A DNA stretch of 64,000 nucleotides, taken from positions 990,001 through 1,054,000 of the forward strand of contig JACKLZ010000002.1 in the NCBI GenBank assembly GCA_024235675.1, given 5' to 3'. Made by a program: the position numbers and the translations under genes. Below are positions 43,952 through 54,066 of the stretch, in pieces; the first letter of the stretch is position 1; each line of letters starts with the position of its first letter. The stretch is from Zoogloeaceae bacterium (GTDB lineage Bacteria; Pseudomonadota; Gammaproteobacteria; Burkholderiales; Rhodocyclaceae). The notes below the pieces were generated by a model. That model searched no databases, was not told where the DNA came from, and saw nothing but the letters and a program-made list of their open reading frames with translations.

Positions 43952-44440
43952 TCAGATCGGTTTGAAATATTCGAAGGGTTCGCGGCAGTCTTCGCAGCGA
44001 TAGAGCGACTTGCAGGCCGTGGAACCGAACTCGGACAGGCGCGTGGTGCGCTTCGAGGCGCAGCGCGGACAGGCCACATGCCGCGACATGAAGCGCACCA
44101 CCTGAGCGCCGTCGGCCAGCGCCGCTTGCGGCGGCACGATGCCGTAGGCGCGCAGCTTCTCGCGGGCGCCCTCGGCGATCCAGTCGGTACTCCAGGGCGG
44201 CGCCAGACGCGTCTCGACACTGACCTTGCCCGCACCGGCGGCCTTGAGCGCATTGACAATGCTCTCGGCAATCATCTCGGTGGCCGGGCAGCCGCTATAG
44301 GTGGGTGTGACCACCACGCGCAGCCCGTCCTCGCCGAGAATCACCTCGCGCACGATGCCCAGTTCGGTGACCGAAATCACCGGAATCTCCGGGTCTTCCA
44401 CCGCATCGAGTGCCTGCCAGGCCTGGGCTTCGGTCAGCAT
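43952..44440 (-). CDS. paaD: Phenylacetyl-CoA epoxidase accessory subunit PaaD
   Basis: 162 residues. DUF59/MIP18-type N-terminal domain (VEDPEIPVISVTELGIVREV) and a C-terminal zinc ribbon (CPRCAS...CEDC). PaaD is needed for iron-sulfur or diiron assembly of PaaABCE. Seven bases after paaC. Starts ATG at 44440 with no close alternative. Confidence 0.92.
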   Translation of the reverse strand: MLTEAQAWQALDAVEDPEIPVISVTELGIVREVILGEDGLRVVVTPTYSGCPATEMIAESIVNALKAAGAGKVSVETRLAPPWSTDWIAEGAREKLRAYGIVPPQAALADGAQVVRFMSRHVACPRCASKRTTRLSEFGSTACKSLYRCEDCREPFEYFKPI

Positions 44441-44447
44441 CGCGGGC

Positions 44448-45224
44448 TCACCACGTCGCGCCGGGGAAGCTGCGCGGCAGGTGCTGCATCACTGCCAGCA
44501 AATGCCCCAGATGCTCGCTGTGACGGCCGAACTTGCCGTAGGTCTGAAAGGGCGTGCGCGCCGGCACGGTCAGCGTGGCTTGCTGCAAGACCGGCAGCAC
44601 GGCCGCTTCCCATGCCTCGGCCAGCTCGCTCCAGGCCGGGCCGACACCGGCCGCGGCAGCGGCGTCATCGGTCGGGTTGGCGGCGAACAATTCGTTGGTG
44701 TAGGGCCACAGAATATCGAGCGCGGCCTGCGCCCGGCGGTGGCTCTCTTCGCTGCCGTCGCCGAGGCGAATCACCCAGTCGCCCGTGTGTTCGGCGTGGT
44801 AACGCGCTTCTTTGAGGCTCTTGGCGGCAATCGCAGCCAGGGCCTTGTCGCTCGAGCCGCACAGGCGGCTCCACATCAGCAAATTGAAGCTGCCGAGCAA
44901 AAAGCCCTTGATCATGGTGTGGGCGAAATCGGTGTTCGGCATCTCGCACAGCGTCGGGTTGCGGTACTGGCCTTCGTGGCGCAGGAAGGCGAGCGTGTCT
45001 TCGTCGCGGCCCTTGCCTTCGAGCGTGCCGGCGTGGCTGAGCAGCATGCGCGCCTGGCCAACAAAATCGAGCGCCATGTTGGCCAGCGCCAGATCTTCTT
45101 CCAGCACCGGGGCGTGGCCGCACCATTCGGACAGGCGCTGACCGTGGATCAGCGCGGCGTCACCGAGACGCAGCACATACTCCAGATGCGCGGGGGTGGT
45201 TTGAGTCATCGCTGGCGCCCCCAT
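44448..45224 (-). CDS. paaC: Phenylacetyl-CoA epoxidase structural subunit PaaC
   Basis: 258 residues from the ATG at 45224, which overlaps the paaB stop (TGATG). A second ATG at 45209 with GGGGG upstream is also possible. Ferritin-like fold without a complete set of diiron ligands, as in other PaaC proteins (LRLGDAALIHGQRLSEWC; LANMALDFVGQARMLL). Forms the PaaA2C2 core. Confidence 0.93.
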   Translation of the reverse strand: MGAPAMTQTTPAHLEYVLRLGDAALIHGQRLSEWCGHAPVLEEDLALANMALDFVGQARMLLSHAGTLEGKGRDEDTLAFLRHEGQYRNPTLCEMPNTDFAHTMIKGFLLGSFNLLMWSRLCGSSDKALAAIAAKSLKEARYHAEHTGDWVIRLGDGSEESHRRAQAALDILWPYTNELFAANPTDDAAAAAGVGPAWSELAEAWEAAVLPVLQQATLTVPARTPFQTYGKFGRHSEHLGHLLAVMQHLPRSFPGATW

Positions 45225-45511
45225 CACATGTGGTCCACTTCGTCAGGCAGCTTGTAGAAGGTGGGGTGGCGATAGATCTTGTCTTCGGCCGGATCAAACA
45301 GCTCGGGCTTGGCATCCGGGTCCGAGGCGACGATGTCTTCGGCCCGCACGGCCCAGATCGATACGCCTTCCTGACGGCGGGTATACACATCGCGCGCCAC
45401 TTGCAGCGCCATGCGCGCGTCGGTGGCATGCACGCTGCCGCAGTGTTTGTGATCAAGGCCGTTCTTGCTGCGGATAAAGATTTCCCACAGCGGCCATTCT
45501 TTGCGTTCCAT
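45224..45511 (-). CDS. paaB: Phenylacetyl-CoA epoxidase subunit PaaB
   Basis: 95 residues from the ATG at 45511 (GGAGA upstream). MERKEWPLWEIFIRSKNGLD is the canonical PaaB start and IWAVRAEDIVASDP the conserved middle. Bridges PaaAC heterodimers. The frame extends upstream to 45730 but runs into paaA, so the 45511 start is preferred. Confidence 0.94.
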   Translation of the reverse strand: MERKEWPLWEIFIRSKNGLDHKHCGSVHATDARMALQVARDVYTRRQEGVSIWAVRAEDIVASDPDAKPELFDPAEDKIYRHPTFYKLPDEVDHM

Positions 45512-45531
45512 GGTGTTCTCCATTGGTGTTA

Positions 45532-46536
45532 TCAGGCGGCAGCCTTCTCGCGGGCGGCCTGTTTTTCGGCGTGGGCAACGGCCGCTTCGCGCACCCAGGC
45601 GCCGTCGTCCCAGGCCTTGACGCGCATGGCCAGTCGATCGACGTTGCACTGCCCGTGGCCGTTCACCACGTTCCAGAATTCGTCCCAGTCGATGGCGGCA
45701 AAGTCGTAATGGCCGCGCGCCTCGTTCCATTTCAATTCGTCGTCCGGCAAGGTCACGCCGAGCACTTCGGCCTGCTTGACGGTGGCGTCCACAAACTTCT
45801 GGCGCAGATCGTCATTCGAGATGCGCTTGATACCCCAGCGCATGCTCTGGCCCGAGTTGGGCGAGTCGGCGTCGTGCGGGCCGAACATCATCAGCGACGG
45901 CCACCACCAGCGATTGACCGCGTCCTGCACCAGCTCGCGCTGCTCCTCGGTGCCGCTCATCATCGCCAGCAAGGCGTCGTAGCCCTGACGCTGGTGGAAG
46001 GACTCTTCCTTGCACACCCGCACCATGGCGCGGGCATAGGGGCCGTAGCTGCACTTGCACAGCGGAATCTGGTTCATGATCGCCGCGCCGTCGACCAGCC
46101 AGCCGATCACGCCCACGTCCGCCCAATTGAGCGTCGGGTAATTGAAGATCGAGCTGTACTTGGCCTTGCCCGAGAGCAGCGCCTCGGTCAGCGAATCGCG
46201 CGAGACGCCCAGGGTTTCGGCCGCGGCGTACAGATAGAGCCCGTGACCGCCTTCGTCCTGCACCTTGGCCAGCAAGATGGCCTTGCGCTTGAGACTGGGC
46301 GCGCGGCTGATCCAGTTGCCTTCGGGCAGCATGCCGACGATCTCGGAGTGCGCGTGCTGACTGATCTGGCGCACCAGCGTCTTGCGGTAGGCCTCGGGCA
46401 TCCAGTCCTTGGCTTCGATGGTCGCGCCGGCGTCGATGCGGGCGTCGAACTCGGCCTGATAGGCGGCATTCTCGACCGCATCAGGCTTGCGCTTGGGCTC
46501 CTCGCCGGGCGGGATATCGAGTGCTTGGGTATACAT
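45532..46536 (-). CDS. paaA: Phenylacetyl-CoA 1,2-epoxidase catalytic subunit PaaA
   Basis: 334 residues. Diiron ligands come from EDEGGH-type motifs: EGGHGLYLYAAAETLG (here QDEGGHGLYLYA) and the later EESFHQRQGYD. Catalyses epoxidation of the phenylacetyl-CoA ring. RBS AAGGAGCG is 6 bases upstream. First of the paaABCDE set, separated from paaK by a 146-base gap with a long palindrome. Confidence 0.95.
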   Translation of the reverse strand: MYTQALDIPPGEEPKRKPDAVENAAYQAEFDARIDAGATIEAKDWMPEAYRKTLVRQISQHAHSEIVGMLPEGNWISRAPSLKRKAILLAKVQDEGGHGLYLYAAAETLGVSRDSLTEALLSGKAKYSSIFNYPTLNWADVGVIGWLVDGAAIMNQIPLCKCSYGPYARAMVRVCKEESFHQRQGYDALLAMMSGTEEQRELVQDAVNRWWWPSLMMFGPHDADSPNSGQSMRWGIKRISNDDLRQKFVDATVKQAEVLGVTLPDDELKWNEARGHYDFAAIDWDEFWNVVNGHGQCNVDRLAMRVKAWDDGAWVREAAVAHAEKQAAREKAAA

Positions 46537-46575
46537 ATAGCGCTCCTTATTCGAAATTCGCGGGAGTGTGTGAAG

Positions 46576-46672
46576 AGACCGTCGCGAGCGGTTCGAGTCC
46601 GTTCCGAGAAGCGCAGCCGTACTGACGTACGGCGAGCATCGCAGGGGCGGAATCGGGCCGCGCAGTAGGTCT
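46576..46672. repeat. Long imperfect palindrome between paaK and paaA
   Basis: Outer arms AGACC/GGTCT, centre GCCGTACTGACGTACGGC (perfect 7-base arms at 46616-46622 and 46627-46633). The intervening arms pair partly. It looks like a roughly 97-base hairpin with GC-rich arms. It could act as an intercistronic processing or attenuation element, or be a dispersed repeat unit; other copies were not seen in this window. Confidence 0.55.
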
Positions 46673-46682
46673 ATTCATACAT

Positions 46683-48005
<1,323 letters not shown>

Positions 48006-48078
48006 GGTTTGTCTCCTCTTCCCTATGTCTGGTGTCGGCGGCGCATCTGCTTTTTATGTCGCGCCGCCACGCGTTTTT

Positions 48079-48522
48079 TTACTGCGGGAACACCGCCCGG
48101 CCCTTGAGCCGGTAGCTCTTGCCCCGCATCACGGCAATCACTGCGCCGTGCTGATTGGTCACGGTGATGTCATACACCCCCGTGCGGCCCGACAGCGCCA
48201 CTTCGCGCGCCGTGGCGGTGAGCACATCACCCTCGCGCGCCGGCGCGATGAAATCGACGCTGATCCCCGACGCCACGGTCTGTTCGTTGTAGCTGTTGCA
48301 GGCAAAGGCGAAGGCCGAATCGGCCAGCGTAGTCACAAAACCGCCGTGGATGATGGCGAAGCCGTTAAGCATATCAGCGCGCACGGTCATGGTCAGCGTC
48401 GCGCGGCCGGGGCCGACTTCGACAAAAGCCAGCCCGAGCCCGCGCGAGGCCTGGTCGTTGGCAAACATGGTGTCGCGCACCTGTTCGGCGATCTGCTGGG
48501 GGGTGAGTGTTTTGGTATCCAT
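48079..48522 (-). CDS. paaI: Hydroxyphenylacetyl-CoA thioesterase PaaI
   Basis: 147 residues from the ATG at 48522; a start at 48543 that overlaps paaH is equally possible. Hot-dog thioesterase with the motif NGFAIIHGGFVTTLADSAFA, whose Asp is catalytic in PaaI-type enzymes. Hydrolyses dead-end ring-hydroxylated phenylacetyl-CoA and frees CoA. Sits between paaH and paaK. Confidence 0.92.
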   Translation of the reverse strand: MDTKTLTPQQIAEQVRDTMFANDQASRGLGLAFVEVGPGRATLTMTVRADMLNGFAIIHGGFVTTLADSAFAFACNSYNEQTVASGISVDFIAPAREGDVLTATAREVALSGRTGVYDITVTNQHGAVIAVMRGKSYRLKGRAVFPQ

Positions 48523-48532
48523 GGGGCTCACA

Positions 48533-50059
48533 TCAGTTTGCATGAAAAGTCGCGCCGGTCAGCGCCTTGCGCTGCAGGAGCGGCGAGAGTCGGTAGCGGG
48601 TGTCGACATAGTGCGCGCGCAAGTGATCGAGCACTTCGGCCACAAAGGCCGGGCCGAGACGGTCTGCCCAGGCCAGCGGCCCGAGCGGGTAATTGGTGCC
48701 ATAGCGCATGGCGGTGTCGATGTCGCCCGCCGAGCCAATGCCGGCCAGAACGGCGTCGGCCGCTTCGTTGGCCAGCATGGCCACCGTGCGCAGGCCGAGC
48801 ATGCCGGCCACGTCGTCAAGCTGCGCCACGGCCAGACCCGCCGCCTGCAGCGTGCCGACCACATCGCTTAGCGCGCCACGACCACACTGGTCGGCCGCGC
48901 ACAGCGTGAGGCGCGGTGTCCTGGCAAAGTCGAGGCACAAATCGAACAGCACGACATGGTCAAAACCGCTGTCGACCGCGCGCCGGGTGGCTGTGCGGCC
49001 ATCGCTCATCATCAGCCGCGCCGAGCCAATCTCCAGCCAGCCATGACCGCTGCCGGCGGTGCGCTCGACGGTGACGCCGGCCTGCTCGATGCGGCCGATC
49101 AAAGCGGCCGCCGGGCCGAGGTCGCCGACCACGCGCACACGGCGAACCGGCGAGGCGGGCGCGAAATCGGCCGAGGCCGGCAGGCTTGTGCCCTCACCGT
49201 AAGCGTAAAACCCCTGCCCGCGCTTGCGGCCAAAACGTCCGGCGTGCACCAGCTCTTGCTGGATCAGATGCGGGGTGTAGCGGCTGTCATTAAAGCAGGC
49301 AGCAAACACTGACTGGCTGACCGCGTGATTCACGTCGTGGCCAATCAGGTCCATGAGTTCGAAGGGCCCCATCGGAAAGCCGCAGCCCTCACGCATCACC
49401 GCATCCAGCGTCGCCGGCGTGGCCGCCTGCTCGGCCAGCACGCGCAGCGCCTCGCCGTAGTAGGGGCGCGCCACGCGATTGACGATGAAGCCCGGCGTCG
49501 ACTTGGCAAACACCGGCACCTTGCCCCAGGCCTTGGCCGTGGCGTGCACCGTCAGCGCAGCGGCCGGATCGGTCGCCAGACCGGACACCACCTCGACCAG
49601 TTTCATGCGCGGTGCGGGGTTGAAGAAATGCATGCCGACCACCTGACCGGGGCGCGCCAGCGGCGCCGCCATGGCAGTGATCGACAAGGAAGAGGTGTTG
49701 GTGGCGAGAATCGCCTCGGGCGAGAGCAAGGCTTCGAGCTCGGCAAACAAGGTCTGCTTCACATCCAGCCGCTCGACAATGGCCTCGATCGCCAGCATCG
49801 CGTCGGCTGCGTCGGCCAGATTGCTGATCGCGACCACCCGCGCCAGCGCGGCATCGGCCGCGTCCTGCCCGAGCTTGTCGCGGCTCACCAGAAAGGCCAG
49901 ATCCTTGGCAATACCGGCGCGACCACGCGCGACCGCCTCGGCCTGCATGTCATATAAGTAGACGGTATGCCCGGCCACGGCGGCCACATGGGCAATGCCG
50001 CTGCCCATGGCGCCAGCACCGATCACCAGCACCCGCTGGGAGGTTTTGAGTGCGTCCAT
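48533..50059 (-). CDS. paaH: 3-hydroxyadipyl-CoA dehydrogenase
   Basis: 508 residues. N-terminal Rossmann motif GAGAMGSGIAHVAA, then 3-hydroxyacyl-CoA dehydrogenase domain and a second C-terminal dehydrogenase domain, the two-part PaaH layout. Oxidises 3-hydroxyadipyl-CoA to 3-oxoadipyl-CoA. Starts 3 bases after the paaG stop. Confidence 0.92.
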   Translation of the reverse strand: MDALKTSQRVLVIGAGAMGSGIAHVAAVAGHTVYLYDMQAEAVARGRAGIAKDLAFLVSRDKLGQDAADAALARVVAISNLADAADAMLAIEAIVERLDVKQTLFAELEALLSPEAILATNTSSLSITAMAAPLARPGQVVGMHFFNPAPRMKLVEVVSGLATDPAAALTVHATAKAWGKVPVFAKSTPGFIVNRVARPYYGEALRVLAEQAATPATLDAVMREGCGFPMGPFELMDLIGHDVNHAVSQSVFAACFNDSRYTPHLIQQELVHAGRFGRKRGQGFYAYGEGTSLPASADFAPASPVRRVRVVGDLGPAAALIGRIEQAGVTVERTAGSGHGWLEIGSARLMMSDGRTATRRAVDSGFDHVVLFDLCLDFARTPRLTLCAADQCGRGALSDVVGTLQAAGLAVAQLDDVAGMLGLRTVAMLANEAADAVLAGIGSAGDIDTAMRYGTNYPLGPLAWADRLGPAFVAEVLDHLRAHYVDTRYRLSPLLQRKALTGATFHAN

Positions 50060-50062
50060 CGC

Positions 50063-50869
50063 TCAGCGCCCCTTGAACTGCGGCGTGCGCTTTTCCATGA
50101 AGGCGGCGACGCCCTCACGGTAGTCATCCGACTGCCCACAGGCGCGCATCATGTCGCGCTCCATGTCGAGCTGGGTCGAAAAATCCTGCGTGGAACTGGC
50201 CCAGATCGCCTTCTTGGTCTGCGCGAAACCAAAGGTCGGGCCGGCCGCCATCTGTTTGGCGAGCGCGCTCACCGTCGGCATCAAGTCAGCGTCATCCACA
50301 CACTTCCAGATCAGGCCCCAGGCTTCGGCCTGCTCGGCCGGCAGTTTTTCGCCCAGCATCGCAAGGCCCATCGCCCGTGCCGGACCGAGCAGTCGCGGCA
50401 AAACCCAGGTGCCGCCGGTGTCGGGGATCAGCCCCAGCTTGCAGAAGGCCTGAATGAAGCTCGCCGAGCGCGCGGCAAACACCATGTCACAGGCCAGCGC
50501 CAGATTGGCCCCCGCGCCGGCGGCCACGCCATTGACGGCGGCAATCACCGGCATGTCGAGCGCGCGCAGCGCCATCACCAGCGGCTTGTAGTTTTTCTCG
50601 ACCGAGGCGCCCAGGTCCGGCGCGGCATCGCCGGCCGAGACGCTGCGATCCGACAGATCCTGCCCGGCGCAAAAGCCGCGACCGGCACCGGTCAGCACCA
50701 TCGCGCGCACCGATCCGTCGGCACGCCCGGCGCGGATGAGATCGAGCGCGCTGCGCACTTCGACATGCATCGCATCGGTAAAGCTGTTGAGCCGGTCGGG
50801 CCGGTTGAGGGTCAGCGTGGCCACGCCGTCCTCGATGTTCAGGGCAATCGTTTCGAAGTCTTGCGCCAT
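50063..50869 (-). CDS. paaG: Crotonase-family 2,3-dehydroadipyl-CoA/epoxy-CoA isomerase PaaG
   Basis: 268 residues from the ATG at 50869 with AAAGGACG upstream. Crotonase fold with oxyanion segment GAGRGFCAGQDLSDR and AVNGVAAGAGANLALACD. The early-segment LNRPDRLNSFTDAMH is typical of PaaG. It isomerises the ring 1,2-epoxide to oxepin-CoA, and acts later in beta-oxidation. First gene of the paa operon. Confidence 0.92.
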   Translation of the reverse strand: MAQDFETIALNIEDGVATLTLNRPDRLNSFTDAMHVEVRSALDLIRAGRADGSVRAMVLTGAGRGFCAGQDLSDRSVSAGDAAPDLGASVEKNYKPLVMALRALDMPVIAAVNGVAAGAGANLALACDMVFAARSASFIQAFCKLGLIPDTGGTWVLPRLLGPARAMGLAMLGEKLPAEQAEAWGLIWKCVDDADLMPTVSALAKQMAAGPTFGFAQTKKAIWASSTQDFSTQLDMERDMMRACGQSDDYREGVAAFMEKRTPQFKGR

Positions 50870-51001
50870 CGTGTCGTCCTTTGGCCGTCGGGGTCTTGGC
50901 CCCGGCTTGCGGTTGTCTCCTCCACCGATCGCGTTCGCCATCTCAGGCAATCGCATTCGGCAACCTGTACTGTTCCGGTCGAGGCGTTTGCTTTTCTTTG
51001 T

Positions 51002-51030
51002 TTGACCGACCGGTCGATCAACAGTAAAAT
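51002..51030 (+). promoter_or_regulatory. paaN promoter overlapped by a TetR-type operator
   Basis: Operator TTGACCGACCGGTCGATCAA (51002-51021) is a 20-bp palindrome with one mismatched pair. It overlaps a sigma70-like promoter on the plus strand: TTGACC (51002-51007), 17 bases, TAAAAT (51025-51030). It lies in the gap between divergent paaG (start 50869) and paaN (51130). The paaR gene product is the likely binder and phenylacetyl-CoA the likely effector. Confidence 0.65.
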
Positions 51031-51129
51031 TGATATACGTCAAAAAAGCAAGCCCCTTGAGATCAAAAACCGGTCGCCACACGCACACGCTACGCCGTGG
51101 CAGGCCGCCAGCCCCGTGAAGGAGACACC

Positions 51130-52797
51130 ATGTCGCACCCGCTTTTCGAGAAGCACCAGGCCACGCTGGAACAGGCGCTCGGCGCCATTCGCACCCGCGC
51201 CTACTGGACGCCGTTCAGCGAAATGCCCAGCCCGCGCGTGTACGGCGAAACCGCCGATGTCGACGGCAAGGCCGCGGTCGAAGCCTGCTTTGGCCGCGAG
51301 TTCGCACTGAACCAGCCCGGCCAGCGCGGCACGGCGGCGACCGAAACCTCGCCCTACGGCGTGGCAATGAATGTGAGCTACCCGGTGTGCGACACCGAGG
51401 CCTTGATCGACGCGGCCCAGGCCGCCATGCCGGCCTGGCAAAAGCTCGGCGCCGCCGGACGCACTGGTGTGTGCCTGGAAATCCTCGACCGCCTCAACAA
51501 GCGCAGCTTCGAGATTGCCCACGCCGTGATGCTGACCACCGGCCAGGGCTGGATGATGGCCTTCCAGGCCGGCGGCCCGCACGCGCAGGATCGCGGTCTG
51601 GAAGCCGTGGCCTACGCCTGGGATGAGCAGTCGCGCATCACGCCTGAAGCGAAGTGGGAAAAGCCGCAGGGCAAGAACCCGCCGCTGGTGATGAAGAAGC
51701 ATTTCGAGATCGTCGGGCGCGGCGTCGCGCTGGTGATCGGCTGCGGCACCTTCCCGACCTGGAACACCTACCCCGGCGTGTTCGCCGCGCTGGCCACCGG
51801 CAACCCGGTGATCATCAAGGCGCACAGCAATGCGATTTTGCCCGCCGCCATCACCGTGCGCATCGCGCGCGAGGTGATGACGGAAGCCGGACTCGACGCC
51901 AATCTGATCAGCCTCGCAGTGGTCGAAAAGCGCGCCGACACCCAGGCGTTGGCCTCCCACCCGGCGATCAAATCCATCGACTTCACCGGCAGCAACGCCT
52001 TCGGTCAGTGGCTGATCGACAACGCCCGCCAGGCCAATGTGTATGCCGAGCTGGCCGGCGTGAACAACGTGGTGATCGAATCCACCGACAGCTACAAGGC
52101 CATGCTGCGCAACATGGCCTTCACACTCAGCCTGTACTCGGGCCAGATGTGCACCACCACGCAAGCCATCCTGGTGCCGGCCGGCGGCATCGACACCGAT
52201 CAAGGCCACAAGAGCTTTGACGACGTGGCGCACGACCTGGGCGCGGCCATCGAGAAATTCCTCGGCGACATCAACGTCGCCTCGGCTGTGCTCGGCGCGA
52301 TTCAGTCCGAAGCCACGGTCGACCGCATCAACGAAGCCGGCGCCCACGGCAAGATCGTGCTCGACTCCAAAAAACTGGTGCACCCGCAGTTCCCCGACGC
52401 CACGGTGTACACGCCGGTGCTGCTCACCTGCGACGCGGCGGACGAAAAGAGCTATATGGAAGAGCGCTTCGGCCCGATCAGCTTCGTGGTCAAGGTCGCC
52501 GACGGCGCGGCGGCCATCGCCCTGTCGGAGCGCATCGTCAAGGAACACGGCGCGCTGACCGTCGGCCTGTACTCGACCAAGCAAGACGTGATCGACGCCA
52601 TGACCGACGCCACCCTGCGCGCCGGCGTGGCGCTGTCGATCAACCTGACCGGCGGCGTGTTCGTGAATCAGTCGGCGGCCTTCTCCGACTACCACGGCAC
52701 CGGCGCCAACCCCTCGGCCAACGCCAGCTACTCGGACTCGGCCTTCGTCGCCAACCGCTTCCGCGTGATTCAGCGCCGCTACCACGTCGCCGAGTGA
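51130..52797 (+). CDS. paaN: Phenylacetic acid degradation protein PaaN (ALDH family ring-opening enzyme)
   Basis: 555 residues from the ATG at 51130 with AGGAGACACC upstream. Aldehyde dehydrogenase fold with the nucleophile Cys in SLYSGQMCTTTQ. It lacks the MaoC hydratase domain of E. coli PaaZ, so it matches the PaaN2 type (TIGR02288). It oxidises the semialdehyde from oxepin-CoA ring opening; the hydratase part must be elsewhere. Divergent from paaG with an operator between. Confidence 0.88.
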   Translation: MSHPLFEKHQATLEQALGAIRTRAYWTPFSEMPSPRVYGETADVDGKAAVEACFGREFALNQPGQRGTAATETSPYGVAMNVSYPVCDTEALIDAAQAAMPAWQKLGAAGRTGVCLEILDRLNKRSFEIAHAVMLTTGQGWMMAFQAGGPHAQDRGLEAVAYAWDEQSRITPEAKWEKPQGKNPPLVMKKHFEIVGRGVALVIGCGTFPTWNTYPGVFAALATGNPVIIKAHSNAILPAAITVRIAREVMTEAGLDANLISLAVVEKRADTQALASHPAIKSIDFTGSNAFGQWLIDNARQANVYAELAGVNNVVIESTDSYKAMLRNMAFTLSLYSGQMCTTTQAILVPAGGIDTDQGHKSFDDVAHDLGAAIEKFLGDINVASAVLGAIQSEATVDRINEAGAHGKIVLDSKKLVHPQFPDATVYTPVLLTCDAADEKSYMEERFGPISFVVKVADGAAAIALSERIVKEHGALTVGLYSTKQDVIDAMTDATLRAGVALSINLTGGVFVNQSAAFSDYHGTGANPSANASYSDSAFVANRFRVIQRRYHVAE

Positions 52798-52835
52798 TGT
52801 GCCGGGGCGGGCACCACGCCCGCCCCTTGCCATCC

Positions 52836-52905
52836 GTAGGGCGGGTTTCAACCCGCCGCCTTCGCCACCTGTCGAGACCGAATGGCGGCTTGAAACCCGC
52901 CCTAC
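52836..52905. repeat. REP-like palindromic element (GTAGGGCGGG... type)
   Basis: GTAGGGCGGGTTTCAA at the left pairs with TTGAAACCCGCCCTAC at the right, and the inner arms contain another CCGCC/GGCGG pair. It lies between paaN and paaY. The same left-end GTAGGGCGG appears in two elements further right (53544, 55904). Confidence 0.75.
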
Positions 52906-52931
52906 ATCACGCCCTACCAAGGATTCCCGCC

Positions 52932-53540
52932 ATGCCCTGCTACGAAATCGACGGCCTCAAACCGGTCATTCACCCCACCGCCTTCGTGCACCCCGACGCC
53001 GTGCTCATCGGCGACGTCATCATCGGCCCGCACTGCTATGTCGCCCCGTTGGCCAGCCTGCGCGGCGACTTCGGCCGCATCGTGCTCGAAGCCGGCTCCA
53101 ACGTGCAGGACACCTGCGTGATGCACGGCTTTCCCGGCACGGATACGGTGGTTGAAGAAAACGGCCACGTCGGCCACGGCGCCGTGCTGCACGGCTGCCG
53201 CGTCGGCAAGAACGCGCTGATCGGCATGAACGCCGTCGTGATGGACAACGCCATCGTCGGCGAAGCCACCATCGTCGCCGCCTGCGCCTTCGTTAAAGCC
53301 GGCATGGAACTACCCGCCCGCCACCTCGTCGCCGGCATGCCGGCCAAGGTCGTGCGCGAGCTGTCCGACCAGGAAATTGCCTGGAAGAGCGACGGCACCC
53401 GAACCTATCAGGAGCTGACCGAGCGCTGCCTCGCCACGCTCAGGCCCTGCGCGCCGCTCAGCGAAATGGAGCCGGGCCGCGAGCGGCTGTGTTTTGACGA
53501 CAGCGTCAAACCGCTGGTGGATATTAAAAAAGGCGCGTAG
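52932..53540 (+). CDS. paaY: PaaY, hexapeptide-repeat (gamma-carbonic anhydrase fold) thioesterase
   Basis: 202 residues from the ATG at 52932. Left-handed beta-helix repeats (VHPDAVLIGDVIIGPHCYVAP; HVGHGAVLHGCRVGKNALIG). In the paa pathway PaaY is a thioesterase that removes wrongly formed CoA esters. Next to paaN, with a REP-like element between. Confidence 0.9.
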   Translation: MPCYEIDGLKPVIHPTAFVHPDAVLIGDVIIGPHCYVAPLASLRGDFGRIVLEAGSNVQDTCVMHGFPGTDTVVEENGHVGHGAVLHGCRVGKNALIGMNAVVMDNAIVGEATIVAACAFVKAGMELPARHLVAGMPAKVVRELSDQEIAWKSDGTRTYQELTERCLATLRPCAPLSEMEPGRERLCFDDSVKPLVDIKKGA

Positions 53541-53543
53541 CCC

Positions 53544-53628
53544 GTAGGGCGGATAAGCAAAGCGCGTCCGCCGATCAACGCACCATGCAGCATCGATGGC
53601 GGATGCGCCTGCGGCTTATCCGCCCTAC
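53544..53628. repeat. REP-like palindromic element (GTAGGGCGGATAAGC type)
   Basis: GTAGGGCGGATAAGC at the left pairs with GCTTATCCGCCCTAC at the right, with an inner GCGCGTCCGCC/GGCGGATGCGC pair. It fills the gap between convergent paaY and glcG and may terminate both. Confidence 0.8.
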
Positions 53629-53645
53629 GGCATGACGCCTCGGCT

Positions 53646-54047
53646 TCAATTGCCCAGCGCCGCCACGCCGGCCCGTGCCACCTGCGCATCCTCACCCGCC
53701 GTCACGCCCGACACACCCACCGCGCCGATCACCATGCCGTCGACAATGATCGGTTCGCCGCCTTCGAGCGGCACCACCGGCATGGCCAGCGCGGCGAAGC
53801 GGCCCTTGTTGACCATGTCTTCAAACACCTTGCTGGGCTTGCCGGTGAGCACGCAGGTGCGCGCTTTCTCGGGCGCCACGGCGGCGCTCATCAGCGGCGC
53901 GCCGTCCATACGCTGCAGCCACAAGGCGTGACCGCCGACGTCGCAGATGGCGATGCTGACCGCCCAGCCATTGGCCAGCGCCTCGGCCTCGGCGGCCGCG
54001 GCAATCCGCTTTGCGTCGTTCAGGGTGAGCATGCTTATCGTCTTCAT
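53646..54047 (-). CDS. glcG: GlcG/HbpS-family (DUF336) protein
   Basis: 133 residues, single DUF336 domain, recognised by AVSIAICDVGGHALWLQRMDGA and EPIIVDGMVIGAVGVSG. The family includes GlcG of the glycolate operon and haem-binding HbpS; its biochemical role is unclear. Last of the gene set with glycerate kinase and DUF3830. Confidence 0.87.
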   Translation of the reverse strand: MKTISMLTLNDAKRIAAAAEAEALANGWAVSIAICDVGGHALWLQRMDGAPLMSAAVAPEKARTCVLTGKPSKVFEDMVNKGRFAALAMPVVPLEGGEPIIVDGMVIGAVGVSGVTAGEDAQVARAGVAALGN

Positions 54048-54066
54048 GGCTTTAGCGTCCTTGCTG

